DNA from: JABMMZ01 sp044368575
Lineage (GTDB): Bacteria; Bacteroidota; Bacteroidia; NS11-12g; UBA955
DNA length: 64,000 nucleotides
NCBI GenBank assembly: GCA_044368575.1
Contig: JBIPPH010000002.1
Location: 1-64,000 of the forward strand
Direction: 5' to 3'
The position numbers and the translations under genes are program-made. This document shows, in pieces, positions 26,089-34,194 of the stretch. Numbering within the stretch: position 1 is the stretch's first letter; every line of letters begins with the position of its first letter. The notes under the pieces are model-generated. The model was given only the letters and a program-made list of their open reading frames with translations, ran no database searches and was not told the DNA's origin.

Positions 26089-26119
26089 ACTGTTTACCCC
26101 TGCAAATTACGAATGTTTT

Positions 26120-27154
26120 TTAGATTATTGGCAACGAATAGCAATTCTTTAATTGCTGCACATTGACTTGAATCTGGATCTGCCCTTGACCAAGATCAAT
26201 TGGCAATGAAAATCCAATTGTATGCTGTGAATTCTTCTTATCGGCCATTAAAAAAGGGAGTAAGTCGTTAAAGTCAGGTTGCCATTGGCTACTTGGAAAA
26301 TCAAATTGATCAAGCCCATTTAGCATGGTTAAAGCCTTGTCTTTGTTTAAAACCCCCAAATGCACAGCCAAAGCTATTTCTTGACGCATACCCCAAAGCA
26401 CTGCATCAGCATGACTCGTGCTACTGCCTTGGTTTAACACATATGATTCATAGGCATGGCCATAGGTATGTCCAAAATTTAAAAGTTGTCTGACTGAAGC
26501 ATCATAGGGATCTTGCTCAACCAGATGGATTTTGTTTTGAACTGCGCTTTTCACAATGGCTTTTAAAGCTTCACTGTTGGGGCTTGGCCAAGGATTTTGA
26601 ACAAGCGTTTGCCACAACCGCGCATCAGCTATAATGGCTATTTTAAAAATTTCTGCAAAACTCAAAAGAGTATCAACCGCAGGCATGGTATTCAAGAACT
26701 TAAGATCAAGAATAACGGCTTTTGGATGATAGATACTGCCTATGATATTTTTAGCAAAAGCATGGTCTACGCCTGTTTTACCGCCTATAGCAGCATCTAC
26801 CATACCCATCAGTGTAGTGGGCACATTGATAAATGGAATGCCTCGTTTGTATATGGAGGCCACAAAACCGCCCATGTCAGTCACTACGCCACCACCCAAG
26901 TTGACCAACAATGCCTGTTTGCTGCACTGGAGGGCCATTAATTGGTCCATAATTTTTTCTGCCGCTCTAAGCGTTTTATATTGTTCCCCCGCTGGCATAA
27001 CAATGTGCTTGTAGGCCTTTTGCAAATGAGGAAAACAATGTACTTGAGTATTCGAATCACACAACACTACCACTTCACTGTAGGCATGGTCATGACAATA
27101 ATTTTGCAATAAGGTTGCGACCGAATCGGTCATTAAGAGCTCAGAAAAACTCAT
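26120..27154 (-). CDS. aroB: 3-dehydroquinate synthase
   Basis: 344 residues. NAD-binding 'NLGGGVVTDMGGFVAS' is near residue 85-100, preceded by 'MPAGEQYKTL'. 'PTTLMGMVDAAIGGKTGVD' and the zinc ligands in 'GHTYGHAYES' are all visible. It converts DAHP to 3-dehydroquinate in the shikimate pathway, in the cytoplasm. It overlaps the DUF4835 gene by 4 bases and is the last gene of the operon that begins with bamD. Confidence 0.96.
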   Translation of the reverse strand: MSFSELLMTDSVATLLQNYCHDHAYSEVVVLCDSNTQVHCFPHLQKAYKHIVMPAGEQYKTLRAAEKIMDQLMALQCSKQALLVNLGGGVVTDMGGFVASIYKRGIPFINVPTTLMGMVDAAIGGKTGVDHAFAKNIIGSIYHPKAVILDLKFLNTMPAVDTLLSFAEIFKIAIIADARLWQTLVQNPWPSPNSEALKAIVKSAVQNKIHLVEQDPYDASVRQLLNFGHTYGHAYESYVLNQGSSTSHADAVLWGMRQEIALAVHLGVLNKDKALTMLNGLDQFDFPSSQWQPDFNDLLPFLMADKKNSQHTIGFSLPIDLGQGQIQIQVNVQQLKNCYSLPII

Positions 27155-28065
27155 GGTGTTTTGATCTGGTCGTAAAAACTTTTATTAGCGGGATCCATTT
27201 TTGACAAGAGCTCAATGGCTTTGGTTTGATCAGCTGCTGGCGCCCCTTTAAATATTTCAATTAATTCGCGGTATTTGGCATTGAAAAACACTTTTACCAA
27301 CATAGAATTTGGAAACAATCGGGTGACTTCCTGAAAATTCTCTAAAGATTTATACAACTCATCGCGCCCCTTCACTACATCTTTATGCATTTGATCGAGC
27401 CCATTCAAATGGTATTGGTAAAAACTCTTTCTAACTGATAAATAACGATCATTGGTTAAGTTATCAATCAAATAAAATCTGTTTTTAAGACTTTGACCAT
27501 CATTGGCTCTCCAGCCATCAATACTTTGACTGGCATTTAAAATTTCTCGGGCTTTTACGTAGTATGGTGTTCCGCCTTCAGAAGAATAGGAGTCATAATT
27601 CAAACCCACAATCACATTCATATAAAAAGCCAACATACCTGTTAGGTTGTATACATTGGCACTTTGCTGAAATTCCATGGCCTGAAACTCTTGGTAGGTA
27701 AAATTAAAGTCCATGTCCAGTTGGTTGAAAATGACAGTAGAATAAGTACTGCCAAAAACCGGCCTGGTGGCTTGGATTTGAATGGTACCACTGAAGTTAT
27801 TGGAATTCAACTCATATTGGGTAATGTCTATCAGCAAATTCACTTTTAAATGCTCAACATTGGTGAGTTTATCATTGCACCATAAACGTTGATTGATGAA
27901 TTGAGAAATAGAACTCTCTAAAGACTTAAATATTTGTGTATTTGAAATCTGAATTTTAGGATAGATAACAGATACTTTGGCTTCAATATCTTGGGCATTG
28001 CTAATGCTCACTGTAAAGCAAGTCAAGAGGCAGATTATGAGTGAAGCAAATGGTCTTGTATGCAT
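27151..28065 (-). CDS. DUF4835 family exported protein
   Basis: 304 residues with a signal peptide (about 1-24, ending SNAQ). The pattern 'IEAKVSVIYPKIQISNTQIFKSLESSISQFINQRLW' and 'NLTGMLAFYMNVIVGLNYDSYSSEGG' match DUF4835, a Bacteroidota-specific periplasmic family that usually lies beside coaBC, as here. Function is unknown; linkage with bamD suggests envelope biogenesis. Its start overlaps the end of the CoaB frame by 31 bases and its end overlaps aroB by 4. Confidence 0.88.
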   Translation of the reverse strand: MHTRPFASLIICLLTCFTVSISNAQDIEAKVSVIYPKIQISNTQIFKSLESSISQFINQRLWCNDKLTNVEHLKVNLLIDITQYELNSNNFSGTIQIQATRPVFGSTYSTVIFNQLDMDFNFTYQEFQAMEFQQSANVYNLTGMLAFYMNVIVGLNYDSYSSEGGTPYYVKAREILNASQSIDGWRANDGQSLKNRFYLIDNLTNDRYLSVRKSFYQYHLNGLDQMHKDVVKGRDELYKSLENFQEVTRLFPNSMLVKVFFNAKYRELIEIFKGAPAADQTKAIELLSKMDPANKSFYDQIKTP

Positions 28066-28703
28066 TCGATAATGTCTTTGGCCACTGAATGTTTGTCTTT
28101 CAATGGAAACTCAAAAATAACACCTTTTGGAAGAATAATTGAAATTTTATTGTTATCAGATCCAAAACCTGAGCCAGGATCTCTCAATGAATTTAAAACA
28201 ATGGCGTCAGCGCGCTTCTTGATTAACTTTTGAGTCGCATTTTCCAATTCGTTTTCAGTTTCTAAGGCAAAACCAACTACAATTTGTTCGCTGGTTTTAA
28301 TGGCCCCTAAATGGGCTAAAATATCTGGATTTTTAACCAAGTCGATTTGTAAAGTATCGGCTTGTTTTTTGATTTTATTATCTGCTCTATGGGCAGGTCT
28401 GTAATCTGCCACAGCTGCAGACATAATCGCCAATTGGCATTTAGGAAACAATTGCACACAGGCATCGTACATTTCAAGCGCAGACTCTACAGCATATACC
28501 TGCACATTTGGATGCTTAAGACTGAGCTGAACTGGACCTGAAACCAAATGCACTTGGGCGCCTAAATCGGCTAAAACTTCGGCTAATGCATAGCCCATTT
28601 TACCCGTTGAATAATTCCCAATAAACCTGACTGGATCTAGCTTTTCGTAGGTAGGTCCGGCAGTAATCAGTACCTGTATGCCTTTAAAATCAGTTCTGGC
28701 CAA
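28035..28703 (-). CDS. coaB: Phosphopantothenate-cysteine ligase (CoaB part of a split CoaBC)
   Basis: 222 residues starting at a TTG. 'GIQVLITAGPTYEKLDPVRFIGNYSTGKMG' opens the ligase domain; 'NKIKKQ', 'KNPDILAHLG', 'VVGFALETEN' and 'KRADAIVLNS' follow as in CoaBC C-terminal halves. The enzyme joins 4'-phosphopantothenate to cysteine. In most Bacteroidota it is fused to CoaC. Here it is in the +1 frame relative to CoaC, overlapping it by 14 bases. Removing one base from the AAAA run (plus strand 28702-28705) would join the two frames. It may be a real split, a frameshift mutation or a sequencing error. Confidence 0.9.
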   Translation of the reverse strand: MARTDFKGIQVLITAGPTYEKLDPVRFIGNYSTGKMGYALAEVLADLGAQVHLVSGPVQLSLKHPNVQVYAVESALEMYDACVQLFPKCQLAIMSAAVADYRPAHRADNKIKKQADTLQIDLVKNPDILAHLGAIKTSEQIVVGFALETENELENATQKLIKKRADAIVLNSLRDPGSGFGSDNNKISIILPKGVIFEFPLKDKHSVAKDIIECIQDHLLHS

Positions 28704-29244
28704 AATGATGAAGAATGTGTTGAAGGATGGTTTCCGGCTCTGCCATTCTACCCTTCCCTTCTAGTCCTGAAGCCAATTCTCCGGTCTCTGCTTCTATAAA
28801 ATGATTGCCGTAAGTTTGCAGTTTTGCTATATTGTTTTGAACTGCCGGATGTTGGTACATGTCTAAGTCCATTGCTGGGGCAAACATAACTTTACAACGG
28901 GCAGACAAATAGGTGGCTAATAAAATATTATCGCAGATGCCATTGGCCATTTTAGCAATGGTGTTAGCACTGGCTGGGGCTACAACAAACACATCAGCCC
29001 ACAAACCAAGCTCAACATGGTTATGCCATTCACCTGATTCGTTTTTGTAAAAGTCTGATATAACAGGCTCTTTGCTCAGTGTGGCAAGTGTTACTGGCGG
29101 AATAAACGCCTTGGCAGATGCCGTCATTAACACCTTTACTTGAGCGCCTTGTTTGATCAAAAGACGCACTAAAAAGGCGATTTTGTAGGCAGCAATACTA
29201 CCTGAAACACCAATTAAAACGCGCTTATCCTTGAGCGTCTTCAT
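28690..29244 (-). CDS. coaC: Phosphopantothenoylcysteine decarboxylase (CoaC part of a split CoaBC)
   Basis: 184 residues, a complete HFCD flavoprotein domain: 'VLIGVSGSIAAYKIAFLVR' (10-28), the catalytic-histidine region 'EWHNHVELGLWADVFVVAPASANTIAKMANGICDNIL' and 'APAMDLDMYQHPA'. It ends 'ILHHFGQN' at the point where fused CoaBC proteins continue into the ligase. It overlaps the omega-subunit gene by 20 bases upstream. Both domains look intact, so two separate proteins could supply the pathway. Confidence 0.92.
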   Translation of the reverse strand: MKTLKDKRVLIGVSGSIAAYKIAFLVRLLIKQGAQVKVLMTASAKAFIPPVTLATLSKEPVISDFYKNESGEWHNHVELGLWADVFVVAPASANTIAKMANGICDNILLATYLSARCKVMFAPAMDLDMYQHPAVQNNIAKLQTYGNHFIEAETGELASGLEGKGRMAEPETILQHILHHFGQN

Positions 29245-29548
29245 CAGGCAGACGATAATAAATTTTATCGTTCAAATACTCTTGAGTAGCCAATAAAGTT
29301 GGTTTTGGCATTTTCTCATAAGAAGCAGAAATTTCGATTTGCTCTCTGTTCTCATGGATTTCTTCAAGATTGTCGTGCTCTGATGCAAACTCTGACAATT
29401 TGTTGCTCAATTCTTCTTTAATAGATTGAGAAATTTGATTGGCTCTCTTAGCAATAACGACAGCAGACATGTAAATGTTGCCGGTACCGTTTTCTAAATC
29501 TTTTAAGTTACGAGCTTCAGCGCTTGGTGACACTTTTTGATCTTTCAT
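29225..29548 (-). CDS. rpoZ: RNA polymerase omega subunit, Rpb6-like
   Basis: 107 residues. 'GTGNIYMSAVVIAKRANQISQSIKEEL' contains the conserved R-A-N-Q-I helix of omega/Rpb6; the C-terminal 'ENREQIEISASYEKMPKPTLLATQEYL' is typical of the Bacteroidota form. It stabilises the beta' subunit. It sits between bamD (1-base gap) and coaC (20-base overlap), an arrangement common in the phylum. Confidence 0.88.
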   Translation of the reverse strand: MKDQKVSPSAEARNLKDLENGTGNIYMSAVVIAKRANQISQSIKEELSNKLSEFASEHDNLEEIHENREQIEISASYEKMPKPTLLATQEYLNDKIYYRLPDEDAQG

Positions 29549-29549
29549 G

Positions 29550-30434
29550 TTATTGAATTTTATGTAATGTTTTGTGTTTGGTTAACTCTTCTTTAGCCTT
29601 TTCGTTAATGGCTGTGGCCTCTTTATAATAAGGATTGCTGGCTTTATTGTTATTGATAAAAACCTTGTATTCATCAAATACTGCATTGTACCTTTCAACC
29701 TTTCTTTCATCAATGCTATGATGCGCATACAAATAAGATGCCTTAACCGTTAAGAATTCTATTTGGTCTTTGTTGTCCATATCTGGAAAATCTTTGACCG
29801 CATTCTTAAAAGAAGTGATTGCAGCCACATAATCTTCAATTTTATAGAACAACATGGCTGATTCAAACGCTTTCTGTTTGAGCTTGCCTCTTAACTCATC
29901 CATTTCCAAATTGCATTGGTCTTTGAAAGTGATGGTATCATTAACTGTTTGTTTAACGCCATTAACAGTCTTTACACTGCTATTGATTTCATATATACCG
30001 TTGGAATTGGCATATTGGTTCAAAAACAATTGAATTTCAGCAATGGCTTTGGTGGTAGAACTTTGATCAAGGAAATAATCCAAAGCATCTTTGTACAAGC
30101 AGTTGGTATATCTGAAGTAACACTCTTCTATGTGCTTGCTGTTGAAATAATTTTCAGTAAAATTTTTAAAGTGATAGGCTGCTAATTCATATTGACCAAG
30201 TCCGTAGTAGCTGTAGCAGTAGTAATAATAAATTTCTTCGCTCTGTTCTTTCCCTCTGTATACGGCCAATAAATCTTCAAGCAAAGGCAAAGCCCTAACA
30301 TAATCCTTCTTGGCATATAATCTCTTAGCCATGGCGTACTTATCGTCTACGCTACCTTTCTTAACCACTTGGCCATATTCTGAACAAGCGCTTAAAGCTA
30401 AGATTAAAACAATATACAAGAAGAAGGACTTCAC
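29550..30434 (-). CDS. bamD: Outer membrane assembly lipoprotein BamD
   Basis: I place the start at a GTG at 30434 (294 residues), because the longer TTG reading (30452) begins within the -7 promoter box, whereas the GTG gives an immediate lipoprotein signal ending in ALSAC. TPR units follow ('AMAKRLYAKKDYVRALPLLEDLLAVY' near 30-55, 'YYYCYSYYGLGQYELAAYHFKNF' near 60-85). BamD scaffolds the BAM complex that inserts outer-membrane beta barrels. First gene of the omega/coaC/coaB/DUF4835/aroB operon. Confidence 0.9.
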   Translation of the reverse strand: MKSFFLYIVLILALSACSEYGQVVKKGSVDDKYAMAKRLYAKKDYVRALPLLEDLLAVYRGKEQSEEIYYYYCYSYYGLGQYELAAYHFKNFTENYFNSKHIEECYFRYTNCLYKDALDYFLDQSSTTKAIAEIQLFLNQYANSNGIYEINSSVKTVNGVKQTVNDTITFKDQCNLEMDELRGKLKQKAFESAMLFYKIEDYVAAITSFKNAVKDFPDMDNKDQIEFLTVKASYLYAHHSIDERKVERYNAVFDEYKVFINNNKASNPYYKEATAINEKAKEELTKHKTLHKIQ

Positions 30435-30449
30435 AGTTGATGGAATCCG

Positions 30450-30481
30450 CAAAGTTACTACATAAAACGCTGATTTTCAAA
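30450..30481 (-). promoter_or_regulatory. Promoter of the bamD operon
   Basis: On the minus strand TTTG (30481-30478), 20 bases, then TAACTTTG (30457-30450), matching both promoter elements. The proposed GTG start of bamD is 15 bases downstream of the -7 box. Confidence 0.65.
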
Positions 30482-30485
30482 AAAA

Positions 30486-31175
30486 TTATAAGAGGCCTTC
30501 GTCAGCAAAACTGTAATAGGCATTTTGGGCCACAATGATATGATCTAACACACTAATATCGAGCAACTTACCTCCTGCCTGAAGGGTTTTGGTGAGTTGA
30601 ATATCTTGCTCGCTGGCCATTTGATTGCCCGATGGATGGTTGTGAAACAAAATCATACCGGTACTTTTATCGTCTATGGCTTTTTTAAACAATTTACGTT
30701 GATCAACCACAGTGGCAGTAATACCCCCCTCACTGATTTTATGTTGAGCAATGACATTGTTTTTTTGGTTCAATGTTACAATCCAAAACTCCTCGTGATT
30801 AAGGTCCTCTAAAACATGTCGCATAGCGTTGTAGGCGTCGTCACTACAGGTAATGCGGGTTTTAGGTTGCTCGTCTAATTGACTCTTGCGATTGGCCAGC
30901 TCTAATGCCGCAATGATGCCAATGGCTTTAGCTCTTCCTAAACCTTTGATTTTGCAAAAATCATCTACCTCCCAGCGGTAAATATTGGGCAAATGGTTCT
31001 GGGCTTTTTTCATAATGGCCATTGCAATATCAACCGCAGAATTATCTTGATGGCCGTGGCCAATTAATATGGCCAACAACTCGATTGAACTTAAGCTTTT
31101 TCGACCATGTAACATGAGTTTTTCGCGGGGTTTGTCTGAGTTAGACCAAGCGTGAATGGGCTTATTTTGTTGCAT
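30486..31175 (-). CDS. radC: RadC/YicR family JAB-domain protein
   Basis: 229 residues. An N-terminal UPF0758 part contains a helix-hairpin-helix ('FCKIKGLGRAKAIGIIAALEL', about 67-87), followed by a JAMM/MPN+ metalloprotease-like domain with 'GMILFHNHPSGNQMASEQD' near 170-190 (His-x-His and downstream Asp). The historical DNA-repair annotation is not supported experimentally for most members; the biochemical role is unknown. Monocistronic, with a -7 box only four bases before its ATG. Confidence 0.93.
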   Translation of the reverse strand: MQQNKPIHAWSNSDKPREKLMLHGRKSLSSIELLAILIGHGHQDNSAVDIAMAIMKKAQNHLPNIYRWEVDDFCKIKGLGRAKAIGIIAALELANRKSQLDEQPKTRITCSDDAYNAMRHVLEDLNHEEFWIVTLNQKNNVIAQHKISEGGITATVVDQRKLFKKAIDDKSTGMILFHNHPSGNQMASEQDIQLTKTLQAGGKLLDISVLDHIIVAQNAYYSFADEGLL

Positions 31176-31179
31176 AAAA

Positions 31180-31187
31180 CAAATCTA
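31180..31187 (-). promoter_or_regulatory. -7 box for radC
   Basis: TAGATTTG on the minus strand matches TAnnTTTG. Only four bases separate it from the radC ATG at 31175, predicting a leaderless mRNA. Confidence 0.6.
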
Positions 31188-31228
31188 AAACAGCCTTTAT
31201 TAAAGACCTAAAAGAGTACACAGATGGC

Positions 31229-32161
31229 CTATTTTTCAGGGGCTTCTATCTGAAATTGAATGTTTCGTTTTAGCCCTTTGTATTGACTGCGTTTGAGTGG
31301 GCTCTTGTCAAAAACTTGATTGAAGACTTCCTCGGTTATTTCTATCCACTCTGCTTTTTTGGCGGTGTTAAAAAAGGCATTAGGCTCAAACCTCGGCTCT
31401 TGATTAGGCTTGGCAAAACGGTTCCAGGGACATACGTCTTGGCAAATATCACAGCCAAAAATCCAATCTTGCATTTGCCCTTTGAAGGCCTCTGGAATTT
31501 GGTCTTTTAATTCAATGGTTAAATAGGAAATACAATGGCTTGCATTCAGCGTTTTATCGGGTAATATGGCCTGAGTAGGACAAGCGTCAATGCATTTGGT
31601 ACAAGTGCCGCAATGGTCAGTTGTTGGGCCATCTGGCTCGCATGGCAAGTCAATGATCAGCTCTGCCAAAAATCCATATGAGCCCATTTGTTTATTGATC
31701 AATAAACCATGTTTACCAATCCAACCCAAACCACTGCGCTCTGCCCAAGCCCTCTCCATAACTGGCGCTGAATCTACAAATACACGACCATTGAACTGGC
31801 CAATTGCCGCTTGCAGCTGAGCTACCAACTCATAACATTTGTCTTTTACAACCTGGTGGTAATCTTCGCCCAAAGCATACTTTGAAACTTTAAAAGCACC
31901 CTCTGAAGGTTTAAAAGCAGTGGCATAATTGTACATCAGACTCACAACTGTTTGAGCATCCGGCACTAAAAGTCTTGGATCTAAGCGTTTATCAAAATGT
32001 TGTTCGAGGTAGTGCATTTCGCCTTGATACCCCTTGCTCAACCACTGCTCCATTCGCTTGGCTTCGGTTGACAAATGCGCTGCTTTAGAAATGCCACAAC
32101 TCACAAACCCCAACGATTGAGCCAAGGCTTTAATGGTTTTAGAATGCTGTTGTTCTGACAT
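31229..32161 (-). CDS. queG: Epoxyqueuosine reductase
   Basis: 310 residues. Two ferredoxin-like clusters are visible: 'CGTCTKCIDACPTQAI' near 182-197 and 'CDICQDVCPW' near 235-244. 'ALGEDYHQVVKDKCYEL' and 'DSAPVMERAWAERSGLGWIGKHG' are QueG family segments holding the catalytic Asp and the cobalamin-binding region. It reduces epoxyqueuosine to queuosine at tRNA position 34 and needs cobalamin. Single gene, divergent from the helicase gene. Confidence 0.96.
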   Translation of the reverse strand: MSEQQHSKTIKALAQSLGFVSCGISKAAHLSTEAKRMEQWLSKGYQGEMHYLEQHFDKRLDPRLLVPDAQTVVSLMYNYATAFKPSEGAFKVSKYALGEDYHQVVKDKCYELVAQLQAAIGQFNGRVFVDSAPVMERAWAERSGLGWIGKHGLLINKQMGSYGFLAELIIDLPCEPDGPTTDHCGTCTKCIDACPTQAILPDKTLNASHCISYLTIELKDQIPEAFKGQMQDWIFGCDICQDVCPWNRFAKPNQEPRFEPNAFFNTAKKAEWIEITEEVFNQVFDKSPLKRSQYKGLKRNIQFQIEAPEK

Positions 32162-32171
32162 GTTTCTGCCG

Positions 32172-32179
32172 CAAAAATA
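32172..32179 (-). promoter_or_regulatory. -7 box for queG
   Basis: TATTTTTG on the minus strand fits TAnnTTTG and lies ten bases before the ATG at 32161. No clear -33 element. Confidence 0.45.
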
Positions 32180-32290
32180 AGCCTTTTTTTACAGTGTTTA
32201 ATTTCGATGAATCAGGCCATATTGAGGTCGTAAACCATGGGAATGGTATTGGTATTTAAGAGTTCAAGCAATTTATTCGATAAATTGTTG

Positions 32291-32298
32291 TACCTTTG
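32291..32298 (+). promoter_or_regulatory. -7 box for the DEAD-box helicase gene
   Basis: TACCTTTG matches TAnnTTTG, ten bases before the ATG at 32309. Its position rules out the longer reading that starts at 32237. Confidence 0.6.
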
Positions 32299-32308
32299 CG
32301 GCTTCTTT

Positions 32309-34129
32309 ATGACAGTTACATTTCAAAACATGGGTTTAAGTCAACCCGTGTTTGATGCGATAAGTGATCTTGGCTACGTCAATCCTACTCCCATCCAACA
32401 ACAAGCTATTCCAGTATTGCTGCAAGGCACCAAAGACTTTGTAGGTCTTGCACAAACAGGCACCGGAAAAACAGCGGCATTTGGTTTACCCCTTTTGTCC
32501 CTAATCAATACGCATTCTAGCCAAGCTCAAGGTTTGGTCATTTGCCCTACCAGAGAATTGTGCATTCAAATTGCCAATGATTTTAAGGCCTATGGTAAAT
32601 ACCTTGATGGTTTTAGACATGTCGCCGTTTATGGTGGCAGCTCTATTGAAACTCAAATCAGACAAATCAAACAAGGCGTTCAAATTGTGGTGGCTACACC
32701 AGGCCGATTGATCGACTTAATCGAAAGAAAAGCGGTTAAGTTAGATGCAGTGACCCACATTGTGCTCGACGAAGCAGACGAAATGTTGAACATGGGTTTC
32801 AGAGAAGACATTGAATTCATTTTGTCTCACACCCCATCAAGACAAGCCGCTTGGTTATTTAGTGCTACCATGCCTAAAGAAGTAAAGCGTATTTCTCAAA
32901 CGTTTATGTCTGAGCCGGTTGAAGTGAAAGTCAATTCAGTTGAAACCGCCAAAAACATCAAGCACGTTTTTTACCAATGTCAAGCGTCTCACAAATACGA
33001 AACTTTAAAGCGCTTAATTGATTTCAATCCAGGCATGTATGGTATCATTTTTACCAGAACAAAAATGGAGGCTCAAGACATCGCTGAAAAATTATTAAAA
33101 GAAGGCTATGAAATTGATGCACTTCACGGTGATTTAAGTCAACAGCAAAGAGACAAGGTAATGGGTAGATTCAGAGAAAAAACCCTTACCCTATTAATTG
33201 CTACAGACGTTGCCGCCAGAGGTATTGACGTTGACAGCATTACCCACGTAATCAATTACGCTTTACCAGACGAGCCAGAAGTATACACACACAGAAGCGG
33301 TAGAACGGCCAGAGCCGGAAAATCAGGTGTTTGTATGAGTATTGTTTCAGGCAGAGACACTGGTAAAATCAGAGACATCGAACACCTCATGAAGGTGCAA
33401 TTTGATAAGTTAGACATTCCTAGCGGAAGAGAAGTAGTAGAACGTCAGTTCTTTGCTTTCATTGAAAAATTAAAACATGTAGACATTAGCCATGGCGATT
33501 ACGAATTGTATTTATCTGACTTAACTGAACAGTTAGGCCACATGAGCAAAGAAGAATTGATTCAAAGAATGGCAGCGCTTGAGTTTAATCGTTTCTTAAA
33601 ATACTACGAAAAGGCTGGTGATTTGAACAACTCTGAAAAACGCAGAGAATATGGCAATTACACCCGTTTATTTATGAGCTTAGGCGAAAAAGATGGCTTC
33701 TACAAAGCTGCTTTCTTAGAATTCATTTTAGATACTTCTGGCCACAAAAAAGCGCAGTTGGGCAAAATTGAATTAATGAATGCCTACAGTTTTGTTGAAG
33801 TTGACAACAGCATAGTAGACGAATTTATGTCTGCATTTGCTGGCAAAAAATACAAAGGCAGAGAGATTCAAGTTGAAGTATCATCAGAACGCAAAGGCGG
33901 TCGCAACAGAGGTGGCGGCGGTTATGGCGGTGGTGGTGGAGGCAACTTCAGAGATAGAGGTGGTCGCGATAGAGGTGGCAACAGAAGAGAAGGTGGCAGA
34001 GATGGCAATAGCTATGGCAACAGAGATAGCAACAGAGGCGGCGGTGACAAACCTTCTGGACATTTTGCCAAAAGAAGTCAAGCCAATTCTGATCGCCCGA
34101 AAAAAAGACGCGATAGAGACCGCTACTAA
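32309..34129 (+). CDS. DEAD-box RNA helicase (DeaD/CsdA-like) with DbpA-type domain and RGG tail
   Basis: 606 residues from the ATG at 32309. Helicase motifs in order: Q motif 'TFQNMGLSQP...PTPIQQQAIP', motif I AQTGTGKT (48-55), 'PTRELC', DEADEML, SAT, 'ARGIDVDSI' and 'HRSGRTARAGKSG'. After about 370 comes a helical region, then an RRM-like DbpA RNA-binding domain (about 455-535), then a 70-residue Gly/Arg-rich tail with repeated RDRGG/GGR. This layout is typical of cold-shock and ribosome-assembly helicases. The tail should bind RNA nonspecifically. Single gene with its own promoter. Confidence 0.94.
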   Translation: MTVTFQNMGLSQPVFDAISDLGYVNPTPIQQQAIPVLLQGTKDFVGLAQTGTGKTAAFGLPLLSLINTHSSQAQGLVICPTRELCIQIANDFKAYGKYLDGFRHVAVYGGSSIETQIRQIKQGVQIVVATPGRLIDLIERKAVKLDAVTHIVLDEADEMLNMGFREDIEFILSHTPSRQAAWLFSATMPKEVKRISQTFMSEPVEVKVNSVETAKNIKHVFYQCQASHKYETLKRLIDFNPGMYGIIFTRTKMEAQDIAEKLLKEGYEIDALHGDLSQQQRDKVMGRFREKTLTLLIATDVAARGIDVDSITHVINYALPDEPEVYTHRSGRTARAGKSGVCMSIVSGRDTGKIRDIEHLMKVQFDKLDIPSGREVVERQFFAFIEKLKHVDISHGDYELYLSDLTEQLGHMSKEELIQRMAALEFNRFLKYYEKAGDLNNSEKRREYGNYTRLFMSLGEKDGFYKAAFLEFILDTSGHKKAQLGKIELMNAYSFVEVDNSIVDEFMSAFAGKKYKGREIQVEVSSERKGGRNRGGGGYGGGGGGNFRDRGGRDRGGNRREGGRDGNSYGNRDSNRGGGDKPSGHFAKRSQANSDRPKKRRDRDRY

Positions 34130-34169
34130 TTTCCTGAATGAGCGCTTGATTTGAGCGGTCAAATTGTTA

Positions 34170-34177
34170 TACTTTTG
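34170..34177 (+). promoter_or_regulatory. -7 box for pruA
   Basis: TACTTTTG matches TAnnTTTG, with 17 bases before the ATG at 34195. A TTTG at 34150-34153 is 16 bases upstream, a little closer than the usual 19. Confidence 0.5.
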
Positions 34178-34194
34178 CAAAAACCTTTTAGCAT

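Noticed and set aside
32237..32308. N-terminal extension of the DEAD-box helicase
   Set aside because: The -7 promoter box at 32291-32298 lies within it, and homologous helicases start at the Q-motif region.
33837..34180. Overlapping long frames on both strands of the helicase 3' end
   Set aside because: They are shadows of the repetitive Gly/Arg-coding tail; the composition forces open frames.
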